Origin: Legionella cincinnatiensis
Lineage (GTDB): Bacteria > Pseudomonadota > Gammaproteobacteria > Legionellales > Legionellaceae
DNA length: 64,000 bases
Reading direction: 5' to 3'
NCBI RefSeq assembly: GCF_900452415.1
Contig: NZ_UGNX01000001.1
Coordinates: forward strand, 186,001 to 250,000
Shown: piece by piece, positions 55,859 to 64,000 of the stretch
Position numbering within the stretch: the first letter of the stretch is position 1
Layout: every line of letters starts with the position of its first letter
Notes under the pieces: generated by a model
Told to the model about the DNA's origin: nothing
What the model saw: only the letters and a program-made list of their open reading frames with translations
The model's database searches: none
Program-made: the position numbers and the translations under genes

Positions 55859-57130
55859 ATGACCCAATATAGAGCATCTCGATGGCCTCTTCTTTTTTTT
55901 GCCACAGTAGTTATTGGGGTTTTCTCAGGGTTTGGTGGAATGTTTTTGGCTATATTGCTGCATTTTTTGCAACATTTAGCCTATGAACATACTGTATTCC
56001 CTATTCTTGGAAATGAAAGCTTTCTGTTTGTTGCAAGTATGGCAACTCCACTGATGAGAGTCGGCATACTACTGATTTGTGGTTTTATTGCTGGGTTTGG
56101 TTGGTGGGCCATTTTTCGTTATGGAAGTCCTCTAGTGAGTATTGCAAATGCGATTAAGTCGCCTAGACCTTACATGCCTATAAAAACTACTGTCGCGCAT
56201 GTGTTGCTTCAGATTATAACGGTTGCTTTAGGATCACCTTTAGGACGCGAAGTCGCTCCTCGAGAGTTCGCTGCAACATTTGCATGCTGGCTCACTAATA
56301 AAATGAAACTTCACCCCAAGGAAAGCCGAATACTTGTGGCCTGTGCTGCTGGAGCAGGACTTGCAGCGGTTTATAATGTTCCCTTTGGTGGAGCCATGTT
56401 TACTTTAGAGGTTTTACTCGGTTCTTTTCATCTATTTGCCGTGATTCCCGCAATTACTACGGCTGCTATAGCAGTAGTCATATCTTGGATTGGTCTGGGT
56501 AATCAGTCCCTCTACCATATACCTTTTTTGGTACTTGATACATCAGTGGTTTGTTGGGCAATTATATCAGGGCCTCTTTTTGGTTTTACCGCCTATTGGT
56601 TTAAAGAAATGACAAACAGAGCTCAAAGCAGGGCTCCACGTGATTGGAGAATCATAGTATTTTGTTTATTGAATTTTATTCTCATTGGTCTTATGTCGAT
56701 CTATTTTCCAGAAATATTGGGAAATGGTCGATCTGCTGCCCAGTTAGGATTTGATGGAAATATGTTAGCACTAGGGGTTGCTATAGCATTATTGATACTT
56801 AGAGTTTTAATTGTTTGTACAAGCATACAGGCGGGTGCTGCGGGTGGATTACTGACTCCATCTCTTGCAAATGGTGCTTTAATGGCTGTTATTCTGGGTA
56901 TTCTTTGGAGTTATATGTGGCCTGGAATATCTATCTCTGCTTTTGCGGTAATAGGTGGCGCAGCATTTCTTGCTGCGGCACAAAAGATGCCAATCACAGC
57001 AATTGTGCTTATTATTGAGTTTACCGGAATTAATTTTAGCTTTTTCATTCCTATACTTTTTGCTGTTGCGGGTTCAATTAGTATGTTTCATTATTGTGCG
57101 CATAGACGCTTGGTTATGGCGATGAATTGA
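55859..57130 (+). CDS. ClC-type chloride channel/antiporter
   Basis: 423 aa, about ten or more membrane helices. ClC selectivity motifs: FRYGSPLVSIANAI, GSPLGREVAPREFAA (the Glu of GREGP kept, Val in place of Gly), and GAAGGLLTPSLANGA. AAGGAG precedes the ATG, and it follows ribE after 17 bases. It would move chloride, possibly exchanging protons, and help in acid or ionic stress. It lacks CBS domains. Confidence 0.9.
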   Translation: MTQYRASRWPLLFFATVVIGVFSGFGGMFLAILLHFLQHLAYEHTVFPILGNESFLFVASMATPLMRVGILLICGFIAGFGWWAIFRYGSPLVSIANAIKSPRPYMPIKTTVAHVLLQIITVALGSPLGREVAPREFAATFACWLTNKMKLHPKESRILVACAAGAGLAAVYNVPFGGAMFTLEVLLGSFHLFAVIPAITTAAIAVVISWIGLGNQSLYHIPFLVLDTSVVCWAIISGPLFGFTAYWFKEMTNRAQSRAPRDWRIIVFCLLNFILIGLMSIYFPEILGNGRSAAQLGFDGNMLALGVAIALLILRVLIVCTSIQAGAAGGLLTPSLANGALMAVILGILWSYMWPGISISAFAVIGGAAFLAAAQKMPITAIVLIIEFTGINFSFFIPILFAVAGSISMFHYCAHRRLVMAMN

Positions 57131-57241
57131 TCTTTTTTCCAGGGTTACTTGAATGGCGCGTACGTGGAGGAGTTCTGTTATTGCAATTTATTTTATGATA
57201 AATTGATGCTCCTTATCGTTTTAAATTTCGGATATTCTTAA

Positions 57242-58372
57242 ATGCTCAAAGTAATGACTATAGTTGGAACAAGACCTGAATTGATTAAAATGTCTCGTGT
57301 CATTGCTGAATTTGATAAGCATACCCAACATGTTCTCGTTCATACTGGCCAGAATTTTGATTATGAACTCAATCAGATTTTTTTTGATGATTTAGAAATT
57401 CGTAAGCCGGATTATTTTCTTGATGCAGCAGGAGATACGGCTGCACGCGCCATTGCTCGGATTATTGAAAAAGCAGATGAAGTTTTGGAAAAGGAACAAC
57501 CTGATGCACTTCTTCTTTATGGTGATACAAACTCTTGTTTGTCAGTGATTGCTGCTAAACGACGCAAAATACCTGTATTTCATATGGAAGCAGGTAATCG
57601 ATGCTTTGATCAGCGAGTTCCTGAAGAGCTTAATCGTAAAGTACTCGATCATTTGAGTGATATTAATCTTGTATTATCAGAGCATGCTCGTCGCTATTTA
57701 ATTCAAGAAGGGATCCCTGCGGAGCGAGTTATTAAAACTGGATCACACATGCAGGAAGTGCTGCATCATTTCATGCCTAAAATTTTATCATCAAATGTTT
57801 TATCGCAACTTGATTTAAACCCGCAACAGTATTTCTTGGTGAGTAATCATCGCGAAGAAAATGTGGATATTCCAGCTAATCTACATGACTTACTGGAAAC
57901 CTTATGTTCATTAGCAAAAGAATATGACATGCCTATTGTGGTTTCAACGCATCCAAGAACGAGAAAGCGTTTGGAAGCACTTAATGTGACTGAATTAGAT
58001 TCGCGGATTCGTTTTTTAAAACCTTTTGGTTTTCTAGATTATGTTAAATTACAAATGGAAGCCTATTGTATTTTATCGGATAGTGGCACGATTACAGAAG
58101 AAGCTTCTCTTTTAAATTTACCGGCAGTGACTATACGCAATACGCATGAACGACCTGAAGGAATGGATGAGGCTACCTTAATTATGTCTGGGCTTAAATC
58201 CTCTAGCGTTCTAAACGCAGTGCGTATTGTTACTTCCCAACACGATCAAAATTCACGTGTATTTGCTCTAGTTTCGGATTATGAAGGTGGGTGTGTCTCG
58301 AAAAAAATAGTTCGAATTGTGACCAGCTATGTGGATTATGTGAATCGAGAAGTATGGTCGAAAATGGAGTAG
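57242..58372 (+). CDS. wecB: UDP-HexNAc 2-epimerase, non-hydrolysing (WecB/FnlC-WbjD type)
   Basis: Epimerises UDP-N-acetyl-hexosamine at C2 for surface polysaccharides. 376 aa, with VGTRPELIKM near the N-terminus, YGDTNSCLSVIAAKRRKIP and HMEAGNRCFDQRVPEE in the active site, and DSGTITEEASLLNLPAVTIR with HERPEGMDEA. These phrases are closer to the FnlC/WbjD/Cap5G branch (UDP-N-acetyl-L-fucosamine precursors) than to classical WecB, so the exact substrate is uncertain. It is followed by a tandem REP-like element. Confidence 0.85.
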   Translation: MLKVMTIVGTRPELIKMSRVIAEFDKHTQHVLVHTGQNFDYELNQIFFDDLEIRKPDYFLDAAGDTAARAIARIIEKADEVLEKEQPDALLLYGDTNSCLSVIAAKRRKIPVFHMEAGNRCFDQRVPEELNRKVLDHLSDINLVLSEHARRYLIQEGIPAERVIKTGSHMQEVLHHFMPKILSSNVLSQLDLNPQQYFLVSNHREENVDIPANLHDLLETLCSLAKEYDMPIVVSTHPRTRKRLEALNVTELDSRIRFLKPFGFLDYVKLQMEAYCILSDSGTITEEASLLNLPAVTIRNTHERPEGMDEATLIMSGLKSSSVLNAVRIVTSQHDQNSRVFALVSDYEGGCVSKKIVRIVTSYVDYVNREVWSKME

Positions 58373-58447
58373 TCCTACTGTTCACGAAGAGGAAGCTCCG
58401 GAACAAATAATGGCCTCTACTTAAGTAAGACTGCTCCCAATTCTTTT

Positions 58448-58632
58448 GTAGCCCGGATTAGGCAAAGCCATAATCCGGGGGAATGTGGCAAAAATTCCCG
58501 GATTACGACTACGTCTAATCCAGGCTACACGTACTTCTTCCAATTCTTTTGTAGCCCGGATTAGGCAAAGCCGTAATCCGGGGAAATGCGGCAAGAAATT
58601 TCCGGAATACGCCTACGTCTAATCCTAGCTAC
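58448..58632. repeat. Tandem pair of REP-like palindromes
   Basis: Copy 1 at 58448-58528 (81 bp) and copy 2 at 58551-58632 (82 bp). Both start GTAGCCCGGATTAGGCAAAGCC and end with the complementary CTAATCC-GGCTAC / CTAATCC-AGCTAC. Each is preceded by CCAATTCTTTT. This resembles the GTAGCCCGGAT REP elements common in gamma-proteobacteria. It sits between convergent wecB and the GT-C gene. Confidence 0.85.
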
Positions 58633-58671
58633 GTACTAAAAGACAGTCCTTAAGTCAATGGCAGATATAAT

Positions 58672-60699
58672 TCATATTCTTTGAAAATATTGATAGAGTT
58701 TCGTTTTTTCCCATCCTGATTGAAGTTTTAGTGTTAATAAAAGAGGGGTATTTTTGAGGTCTTGCAAGTAAGCAATATCCTGGATACAACTAGCATCAGC
58801 ACTGGAGTATTCTAAAGAATCAACCCAATAAGAAGGAAGAAATGCTTCATCAAGAATATCGTGGCCTGATCCATTATGAAAATTATAAATTGGCAAAAAA
58901 TAGGTGATTGCATGAGCAGTAGGGATAGTTAATGTTTCTTCGGTACTCCCAAAAGCGGATGGTTTTTCACGATAGTGGAGTTTTAAGGAGATTTGCTTTA
59001 ATGGACATTTTTCTTTGCTTTTGATTTTAAGATAAACAGTATCCACATAAGATGATTTAGGATCGTTATTTTTTAAAGGCAACTTAATCATATACTGCTT
59101 ATTTTTCTTACTTAAAATGGGGTTAATTAGTTCCGTCTTTGCATCTAAGTAATGGTTAAATAATTTGTTTAAATGATTTTCTTGATAAAAACGTAAGGAG
59201 ATTATTAAAATACTCAAACTCGCAAAACTCATTATTGCCGTTACCGCAATTGTTTTCCATCGCGATGCCACTTTGGATTTAATCTCTTCGAAAAGCGCTC
59301 TGTTAGATTTGTTTCTGACGAGAAAAATGCATTGTTGACACAAAAAGCCAATGAACCACAAACCAACAAATTCTAAATAAAAATAATGTCTGGGATCAAA
59401 CTGTAATACAGGGTAAGTCCCTAAATACAGTAATGTAAATAATAAAAATAATGCTTTTCTCAATTGAAAAAATGCTATGGTTGCTGTCACGATAAAAGGA
59501 AGAACGGCGATTATACTTCTTATAGGAATAGAGTTAAAAACGTGATACCAAAATCCATGGATAAAAATTAATGGAACTTGAAGCATACTGGCGTAAATGC
59601 GCACTAAAAAATCTGCGGGAAATGTTGATAGATAATGCACTAAAAATAAGGTACTGTAATAACTGTAATTTTTTGTAGCTGTTGGTATTAAATCTTCAAC
59701 ACCATACATTCTTTGAGAAAAACTATTAACAGCGGTAAATGGAATTAAATCTCGATAAGCAGGGATCACTGAATAAGTTTCCGGTTGTCCCAAACCTAAG
59801 CTTGGTGTGAATGAATCTGCTAATCCAAGAATAATAATATGAGCAAGATCGCCACCACCATGATGATGCAAGGCATATAAAACTGGAAAACCAGCAGTAA
59901 AAAAGCCGATTGAAAAAAGAATTATTGCTGCTAATTTATTTTGAAAGAAATTTTTACCACTTTTTACAAAAAAGAGTACGGTTATAAGAAAAAATGGCAG
60001 GACTACCAGTAGATCTATTCTAAATCCTAGTCCCAGCCCTAAACATACTCCAGAAAAAAGAGAGAGTAGGAGTAGTTGTTTTCTATTAGGAGAAGCGATT
60101 ACCAATTTCCCTAGAATCCAGACGACACAAAGCAAAAAAGGAGCTACTGAATAATCTCTTAGTTGGGTCACATAGTACATTTGCAAAAAAGAAAATGCGA
60201 CAAATAGAGAGAAAAAAAAGGAAAGAAATTGATTCATCCCTAGGCGAAAAATAGAATAGGTAGCAAGCAAACAAATACTATACAAAATCAAAAACAAGGG
60301 AATTAAATGATCCCAATTCACGCCTAATATTTTCCATAAAACTCCGGCAATTAAAATCATGTAACGTTCTAAGCTCTGGAAATAATTAAGTGGAGTCGCA
60401 TGCTCCTGGGCAAGATTCTTACATTCAAAAGAGCTTGTTTTATTGTCTAAGAAAGATTGTAAAGAGCTGTTTGTCGATGCGGGATTGGCAAATTCGTAAC
60501 CACACGCAAACATCACTGCTGGCGCGAACTCATTTTGGTAAAACAAGGATGGATAATTTTTATGAGTAATCGAATAATAAGTATAAAAATTACCCACTAA
60601 TAACAGAAGAATGGGAAGTACTATTTTTTGCCAAGGGATGATGGATCTTAATTTTTTTATATTAAAGAATCTAGTGCTCAATGAAGTAGCTTTTGACAT
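58672..60699 (-). CDS. Membrane glycosyltransferase-like protein (GT-C fold candidate)
   Basis: 675 aa with about 11-13 hydrophobic helices up to ~500, then a soluble C-terminal region. The early loop LFYQNEFAPAVMFACGYEF and segments such as FFSLFVAFSFLQMYYVTQLRDYSV resemble lipid-linked-sugar-dependent transferases of the GT39/GT83 sort, where an Asp/Glu in the first loop is catalytic; RDYS could belong to such a motif. This is a fold-level guess. It is last in the glycan operon, seven bases after rfbG. Confidence 0.7.
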   Translation of the reverse strand: MSKATSLSTRFFNIKKLRSIIPWQKIVLPILLLLVGNFYTYYSITHKNYPSLFYQNEFAPAVMFACGYEFANPASTNSSLQSFLDNKTSSFECKNLAQEHATPLNYFQSLERYMILIAGVLWKILGVNWDHLIPLFLILYSICLLATYSIFRLGMNQFLSFFFSLFVAFSFLQMYYVTQLRDYSVAPFLLCVVWILGKLVIASPNRKQLLLLSLFSGVCLGLGLGFRIDLLVVLPFFLITVLFFVKSGKNFFQNKLAAIILFSIGFFTAGFPVLYALHHHGGGDLAHIIILGLADSFTPSLGLGQPETYSVIPAYRDLIPFTAVNSFSQRMYGVEDLIPTATKNYSYYSTLFLVHYLSTFPADFLVRIYASMLQVPLIFIHGFWYHVFNSIPIRSIIAVLPFIVTATIAFFQLRKALFLLFTLLYLGTYPVLQFDPRHYFYLEFVGLWFIGFLCQQCIFLVRNKSNRALFEEIKSKVASRWKTIAVTAIMSFASLSILIISLRFYQENHLNKLFNHYLDAKTELINPILSKKNKQYMIKLPLKNNDPKSSYVDTVYLKIKSKEKCPLKQISLKLHYREKPSAFGSTEETLTIPTAHAITYFLPIYNFHNGSGHDILDEAFLPSYWVDSLEYSSADASCIQDIAYLQDLKNTPLLLTLKLQSGWEKTKLYQYFQRI

Positions 60700-60706
60700 T
60701 GATTGT

Positions 60707-61834
60707 TTATCCCACTATTTCTGTAGTTAAACTGAGTGCTTGTTGATTGAGTTCACTGGGTTTTGATTGAGATAAAAGATCAGCATGATACTCATCAATT
60801 TGTCTCAGTGTTATTTTGCGCATATCTTCACCTTTTTCATAGGCGCGATACCAAGCAACGGTTTTTAGCAAAGCATTCTCTAAATTCCAAATGGGCTTCC
60901 AATTTAAGCTTCGTTTTGCTTTTGAACTGTCCAACTTTAAAAAAGAAGTCTCATGTAATTCTGGTGAGGAGGTATATTGAATACACAGTTTACTATCCCA
61001 TAAGTGTTTGACTCTATGAATTATCCAATCAACCGATTTAATATCCTCTTCTTCCGGGCCAAAATTCCATGCTTGAGCGTAATTATTAGGTAACAAAAAA
61101 AGAAGTTGAGCCAGCTGTAAATAGCCGTAAAGTGGCTCTAAAACATGCTGCCAGGGTCGTAAGGCGTGTGGGTAACGCACAGTAAATGTTGATTCATGCA
61201 AAACACTTCGTACAATATCAGGAATAAGTCGATCCTTGGCCCAATCGCCGCCACCAATGACATTACCAGCACGTGCCGATGCCAAACCACAAGGATATTC
61301 TGTGTTTTGGTAGTAGGAATTACGAAATGCCGAGGTAATTAATTCAGCACAAGCTTTGCTATTGCTATAAGGATCATATCCCCCTAAAGAATCTTCTTCT
61401 CGGTATCCAATGAGGGATTCTTTATTTTCATAACATTTATCAGTGGTTACATTGACCACCGCTTTGGCCGTTTTTGTGATTCTTATGGCTTCAAATACAT
61501 TGACCGTGCCCATAATATTGGTTGCATAGGTTTCCCTGGGATCCTCATAAGATTTACGTACCAAGGATTGGGCGGCCATATGAAAGACTATTTCAGGTTG
61601 ATGCTCGATAAAAACAGTTTTAAGGGCATTAAAATCGCGTACATCCCCGGTAAGACTCGTCATATTTTGAGGAACATGAGCAAGAGTAAATAAATTTGGA
61701 GAAGTAGGGGGCTCAAGAGAAAAGCCTACTACCTTTGCCCCCAGTTGTTGTAACCATAAAGCCAACCAACTGCCTTTAAAGCCAGTATGTCCAGTAATTA
61801 AAACTTTTTTGTTATGCCAAAAAGATAAATCCAT
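60707..61834 (-). CDS. rfbG: CDP-glucose 4,6-dehydratase
   Basis: Makes CDP-4-keto-6-deoxyglucose, the precursor of 3,6-dideoxyhexoses. 375 aa from ATG 61834, which overlaps the rfbF stop as TAATG; the longer upstream frame is inside rfbF. SDR features: NAD-binding VLITGHTGFKGSWL, catalytic Thr in NVTTDKCYEN, and the YxxxK pair in YDPYSNSKACAEL. RAGNVIGGGDWAKDRLIPD matches the RfbG substrate site. Confidence 0.95.
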   Translation of the reverse strand: MDLSFWHNKKVLITGHTGFKGSWLALWLQQLGAKVVGFSLEPPTSPNLFTLAHVPQNMTSLTGDVRDFNALKTVFIEHQPEIVFHMAAQSLVRKSYEDPRETYATNIMGTVNVFEAIRITKTAKAVVNVTTDKCYENKESLIGYREEDSLGGYDPYSNSKACAELITSAFRNSYYQNTEYPCGLASARAGNVIGGGDWAKDRLIPDIVRSVLHESTFTVRYPHALRPWQHVLEPLYGYLQLAQLLFLLPNNYAQAWNFGPEEEDIKSVDWIIHRVKHLWDSKLCIQYTSSPELHETSFLKLDSSKAKRSLNWKPIWNLENALLKTVAWYRAYEKGEDMRKITLRQIDEYHADLLSQSKPSELNQQALSLTTEIVG

Positions 61835-62601
61835 TACCAGATTTTCCATGGAGCTTGTTTGCTTGCCCATAATTCTTCCAAATAGTTTTTGTCTCGCAAC
61901 GTATCCATTGCATACCAAAAATCTTCATGTTGGAATGCAGAAAGCTGATTATCTTCAGTTAACCGTTCCATGGGTTCGCGCTCCCAAATAGTTGTATCGT
62001 CGCTAATGTATTCTATCACTTGCGGCGATAATACAAAGAATCCACCATTTGCCCATCCATTACCGCCATAAGGTTTTTCTTGAAAATTAATAATTTTCTC
62101 TCCATCTATGTTTATGGCACCAAATCGCGCAGGAGGTTTAATCGCGGTAACTGTAGCAAGTCTTTTTTGTAACTTATGGAATTTAACTAATTGAGTAATA
62201 TCTACGTTGGCAACTCCATCTCCATAAGTAAAACAAAAGTCTTCCTCTCCTAAGTGTTCTTTTATTCGTTTCAGACGTCCACCTGTCATCGAATTTTCAC
62301 CCGTATCCACTAAGGTTACTCGCCATGGCTCAGAGTAACTCTGATGAATTTCAGTAGTATTTCTTTTCATATCGATGGTTACATCAGATGTATGATAAAA
62401 GTAATTAATAAAATATTCCTTGATTAGGTAGCCTTTGTAACCTAAACAGATAATAAAATCATTAATATTATGAGCGGAGTAAATCTTCATAATATGCCAT
62501 AAAATTGGTTTTCCTCCAATTTCTATCATGGGTTTGGGTTTTAATAGTGTTTCTTCACTTATCCGGGTTCCCATACCCCCCGCTAAAATTACTGCTTTCA
62601 T
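61834..62601 (-). CDS. rfbF: Glucose-1-phosphate cytidylyltransferase
   Basis: Joins CTP and glucose-1-P to CDP-glucose. 255 aa from ATG 62601 (MKAVILAGGMGTRISEE), matching the family start; four extra codons are possible upstream. LKPKPMIEIGGKPILWHIMK and YGDGVANVDI support it. Directly coupled to rfbG (TAATG). Together with rfbG it makes the CDP-sugar; rfbH and later enzymes are not in the window. Confidence 0.95.
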   Translation of the reverse strand: MKAVILAGGMGTRISEETLLKPKPMIEIGGKPILWHIMKIYSAHNINDFIICLGYKGYLIKEYFINYFYHTSDVTIDMKRNTTEIHQSYSEPWRVTLVDTGENSMTGGRLKRIKEHLGEEDFCFTYGDGVANVDITQLVKFHKLQKRLATVTAIKPPARFGAINIDGEKIINFQEKPYGGNGWANGGFFVLSPQVIEYISDDTTIWEREPMERLTEDNQLSAFQHEDFWYAMDTLRDKNYLEELWASKQAPWKIW

Positions 62602-62618
62602 AGAATGTACCATCCTTT

Positions 62619-63083
62619 CTATTTTTTATGCTGCTTTGTAATAAATACTAAATTTTTATTCCCTAAGAAGCTTAAGCCAGAGGTTATTATTATGGTAATA
62701 ATGCCACTTAATGAACTATTATTCAGAACGCTATTGCCTATTTTTAGTAGGCCAATGCTTATTAAGTAAATGATACAATATAAGGCTATAAATTTTATTA
62801 ATAACGTTTTATCATTATTTTTGAAAACCCATTTACCTGTAGCTTTAAAACTAAAAAGCACGCCTACACACCAAGTTATTGATAGGGCATAGAGATAATA
62901 AAAGCCTAATTGACTAAGAAGTAAATAAAGGAAGCAACTAAAAAGAGTATTGATGCTACCTACTAAAATATAGCGACTCAGTTGATTATCAATTTTAAGG
63001 ATGGCTCTATTAAGCCGACTTTTTTCTTTTCCCATCTTTATGATTTTTTGAACAAATACGTTCCTACGTAAGTGAATGCTCAT
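62619..63083 (-). CDS. GtrA-family membrane protein
   Basis: 154 aa from ATG 63083, an ATGA overlap with the methyltransferase stop; the 16 extra upstream codons lie inside that gene. Four membrane helices (SRYILVGSINTLFSCFLYLL is typical of the GtrA start), ending in GLSFLGNKNLVF. GtrA proteins are thought to flip undecaprenyl-linked glucose, working with GtrB; a GtrB-like C-terminus is two genes upstream (63817). Confidence 0.9.
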   Translation of the reverse strand: MSIHLRRNVFVQKIIKMGKEKSRLNRAILKIDNQLSRYILVGSINTLFSCFLYLLLSQLGFYYLYALSITWCVGVLFSFKATGKWVFKNNDKTLLIKFIALYCIIYLISIGLLKIGNSVLNNSSLSGIITIIITSGLSFLGNKNLVFITKQHKK

Positions 63084-63814
63084 GATGATTTTGACGAGAG
63101 TGTATAATATTGTGCGCCAAGTGGTAACCATCCTAACATACGATCAAATTTTTGAAATAAAGGGTTATCAAAAGGCGTAAACAAAATATAAGTATTCTTT
63201 AATAACGTTAATCCTGCTTGTTGCATCATTTTTCTCATTAACTTACTACGTATTAGTACCGCATCTTTATCAAGAGGGCAGTTTTTGACTACTTTGAGCG
63301 TGATAGGATTAAGAGGATTATGTTCGAATATAACCACCAAGCCATTGATTTTTACTACTCGTTTCATTTCTTGTAAAAAATCATTCCACTGCTTTGGGGG
63401 AACATGATGCATGACGCAAATTGCATAGGCAACATCAAAAGTGTTTTCGGCATAGGGTAAAGTGATGCCATCATATGTTTGATAAGCAACGTTGGGGTTC
63501 GTTGTAAGAGCAATATCGATCACTGAAGAGGCTACATCGACTCCAGATAATTTAAGTTTATTATTATTTGCTAAAAGATAAGGATGAATTAAGCCATGCC
63601 CACAACCCACGTCTAATACATTAATTTCACGATGGTTTTTTAAAAAGTTATTATTGTGAAATAAATGAGTTAAATAATCTGCTTTGATTCGAGTAAAAAA
63701 ATCATGGGAAAGGCCAGAAAATGCCAAAGATTGATTTATTTGCTCCGAATATGACTCGCTGTATAAATCAAACTCCGCCGGCGCTTTAGGCGTAGTATTC
63801 TCTTTATTATGCAT
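63080..63814 (-). CDS. SAM-dependent methyltransferase (class I)
   Basis: 244 aa. Motif I NVLDVGCGHGLIHPYLL binds SAM; GVDVASSVIDIAL and TFDVAYAICVMHHVPPKQW are motifs II and III of the UbiE/Ycg type; VVIFEHNPLNP follows. Its position between GtrB-like and GtrA genes, with two bases to the former and an ATGA to the latter, suggests that it methylates a sugar or lipid-linked intermediate. The target is not known. Confidence 0.85.
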   Translation of the reverse strand: MHNKENTTPKAPAEFDLYSESYSEQINQSLAFSGLSHDFFTRIKADYLTHLFHNNNFLKNHREINVLDVGCGHGLIHPYLLANNNKLKLSGVDVASSVIDIALTTNPNVAYQTYDGITLPYAENTFDVAYAICVMHHVPPKQWNDFLQEMKRVVKINGLVVIFEHNPLNPITLKVVKNCPLDKDAVLIRSKLMRKMMQQAGLTLLKNTYILFTPFDNPLFQKFDRMLGWLPLGAQYYTLSSKSS

Positions 63815-63816
63815 AT

Positions 63817-64000
63817 TTAATTCTTATTAATAATGTTTGGAAGATTGATTGACCTTTCGATTATTGTTAAGGGATGATAGCGTAGCTGTTTATATATCCT
63901 ACCTAAATACTCACCTATAATACCTAAAAAGATGGCATTCAATGCCGTAGAAAATAGGATTAATACCACCTGTGTTGTAAAACCTGAAGGCCAATTTCCA
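63817..64000 (-). CDS. C-terminus of GtrB/DPM1-like glycosyltransferase (5' cut by window)
   Basis: The minus-strand frame is open from the window edge to TAA at 63817-63819, 60 codons. It reads NWPSGFTTQVVLILFSTALN and then IFLGIIGEYLGRIYKQLRYH, the C-terminal membrane pair and cytosolic tail of family-2 glycosyltransferases that load glucose on undecaprenyl phosphate (GtrB, ArnC, DPM1 type). It is two bases before the methyltransferase start. The catalytic domain is outside the window. Confidence 0.85.
   Translation of the reverse strand, partial: GNWPSGFTTQVVLILFSTALNAIFLGIIGEYLGRIYKQLRYHPLTIIERSINLPNIINKN

Overview
The window looks like a chromosomal segment of a Legionella species. It is AT-rich. 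It carries close matches to the secreted Legionella enzymes PlaC (GDSL acyltransferase, 46719-48017) and SrnA (RNase T2, 31521-32291), together with several large proteins of no recognised family that resemble Legionella-type accessory or effector-like proteins. The species cannot be fixed from the sequence alone. No rRNA, tRNA, CRISPR array, phage or intact insertion sequence was seen.

Left part (1-10300): a beta-barrel-like C-terminus runs into a CHASE2-adenylyl cyclase and a FecR-domain protein, which looks like a signalling unit. A convergent exported protein follows, with three ~84-residue repeats and a six-bladed propeller. Then comes the conserved minus-strand group rppH, ptsP, lgt, thyA. 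ptsP (GAF plus EI-Ntr) is broken by a one-base shift in a G run at 9296-9300.

Middle-left (10300-25800): accessory proteins alternate with housekeeping genes. Two proteins share a new-looking Cys/His domain (10713-12518 and 13044-13616). Asparaginase (ansA), a coiled-coil protein, glmU, an internally duplicated VUT/YhhQ-type transporter, an unrecognised 579-residue protein and a YiiX-like papain-fold protein follow. Next are the overlapping nth, rsxB and metG genes and an Ala/Gly-rich hydrophobic protein.

Middle (26000-41400): queC, manC, a 718-residue membrane/coiled-coil protein, srnA, a GIN-domain lipoprotein, and a 1906-residue exported protein with 14 bacterial Ig-like (BIG2) domains, a domain shared with the propeller protein, and an L-type-lectin-like domain. 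A well-signalled 39-codon small ORF directly precedes the giant gene. An alpha/beta hydrolase and a Lys/Glu/Pro-rich protein follow.

Right part (41400-58400): mostly core genes. On the minus strand are guaC, a PIN-PhoH ATPase, bcp, smpB and trhO. On the plus strand are plaC, glmS, tex, a YciA-type thioesterase overlapping an unknown helical protein, ribE, a ClC-type chloride transporter and a UDP-HexNAc 2-epimerase. Right end (58672-64000): a tight minus-strand glycan operon of GtrB-like glycosyltransferase (cut by the window), methyltransferase, GtrA, rfbF, rfbG and a GT-C-like membrane protein. It probably makes a CDP-sugar and modifies a surface polysaccharide.

Intergenic spaces hold several families of palindromic, MITE-like elements with recognisable terminal inverted repeats. 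These include a 117-124 bp family, two families of about 190-213 bp that share a core but differ at their ends, a 157 bp relative upstream of plaC, and a tandem REP-like pair. The points most worth following are the ptsP frameshift, the duplicated VUT transporter, the paired Cys/His-domain proteins, the lectin/BIG2 giant with its leader ORF, and the modular palindromic elements.
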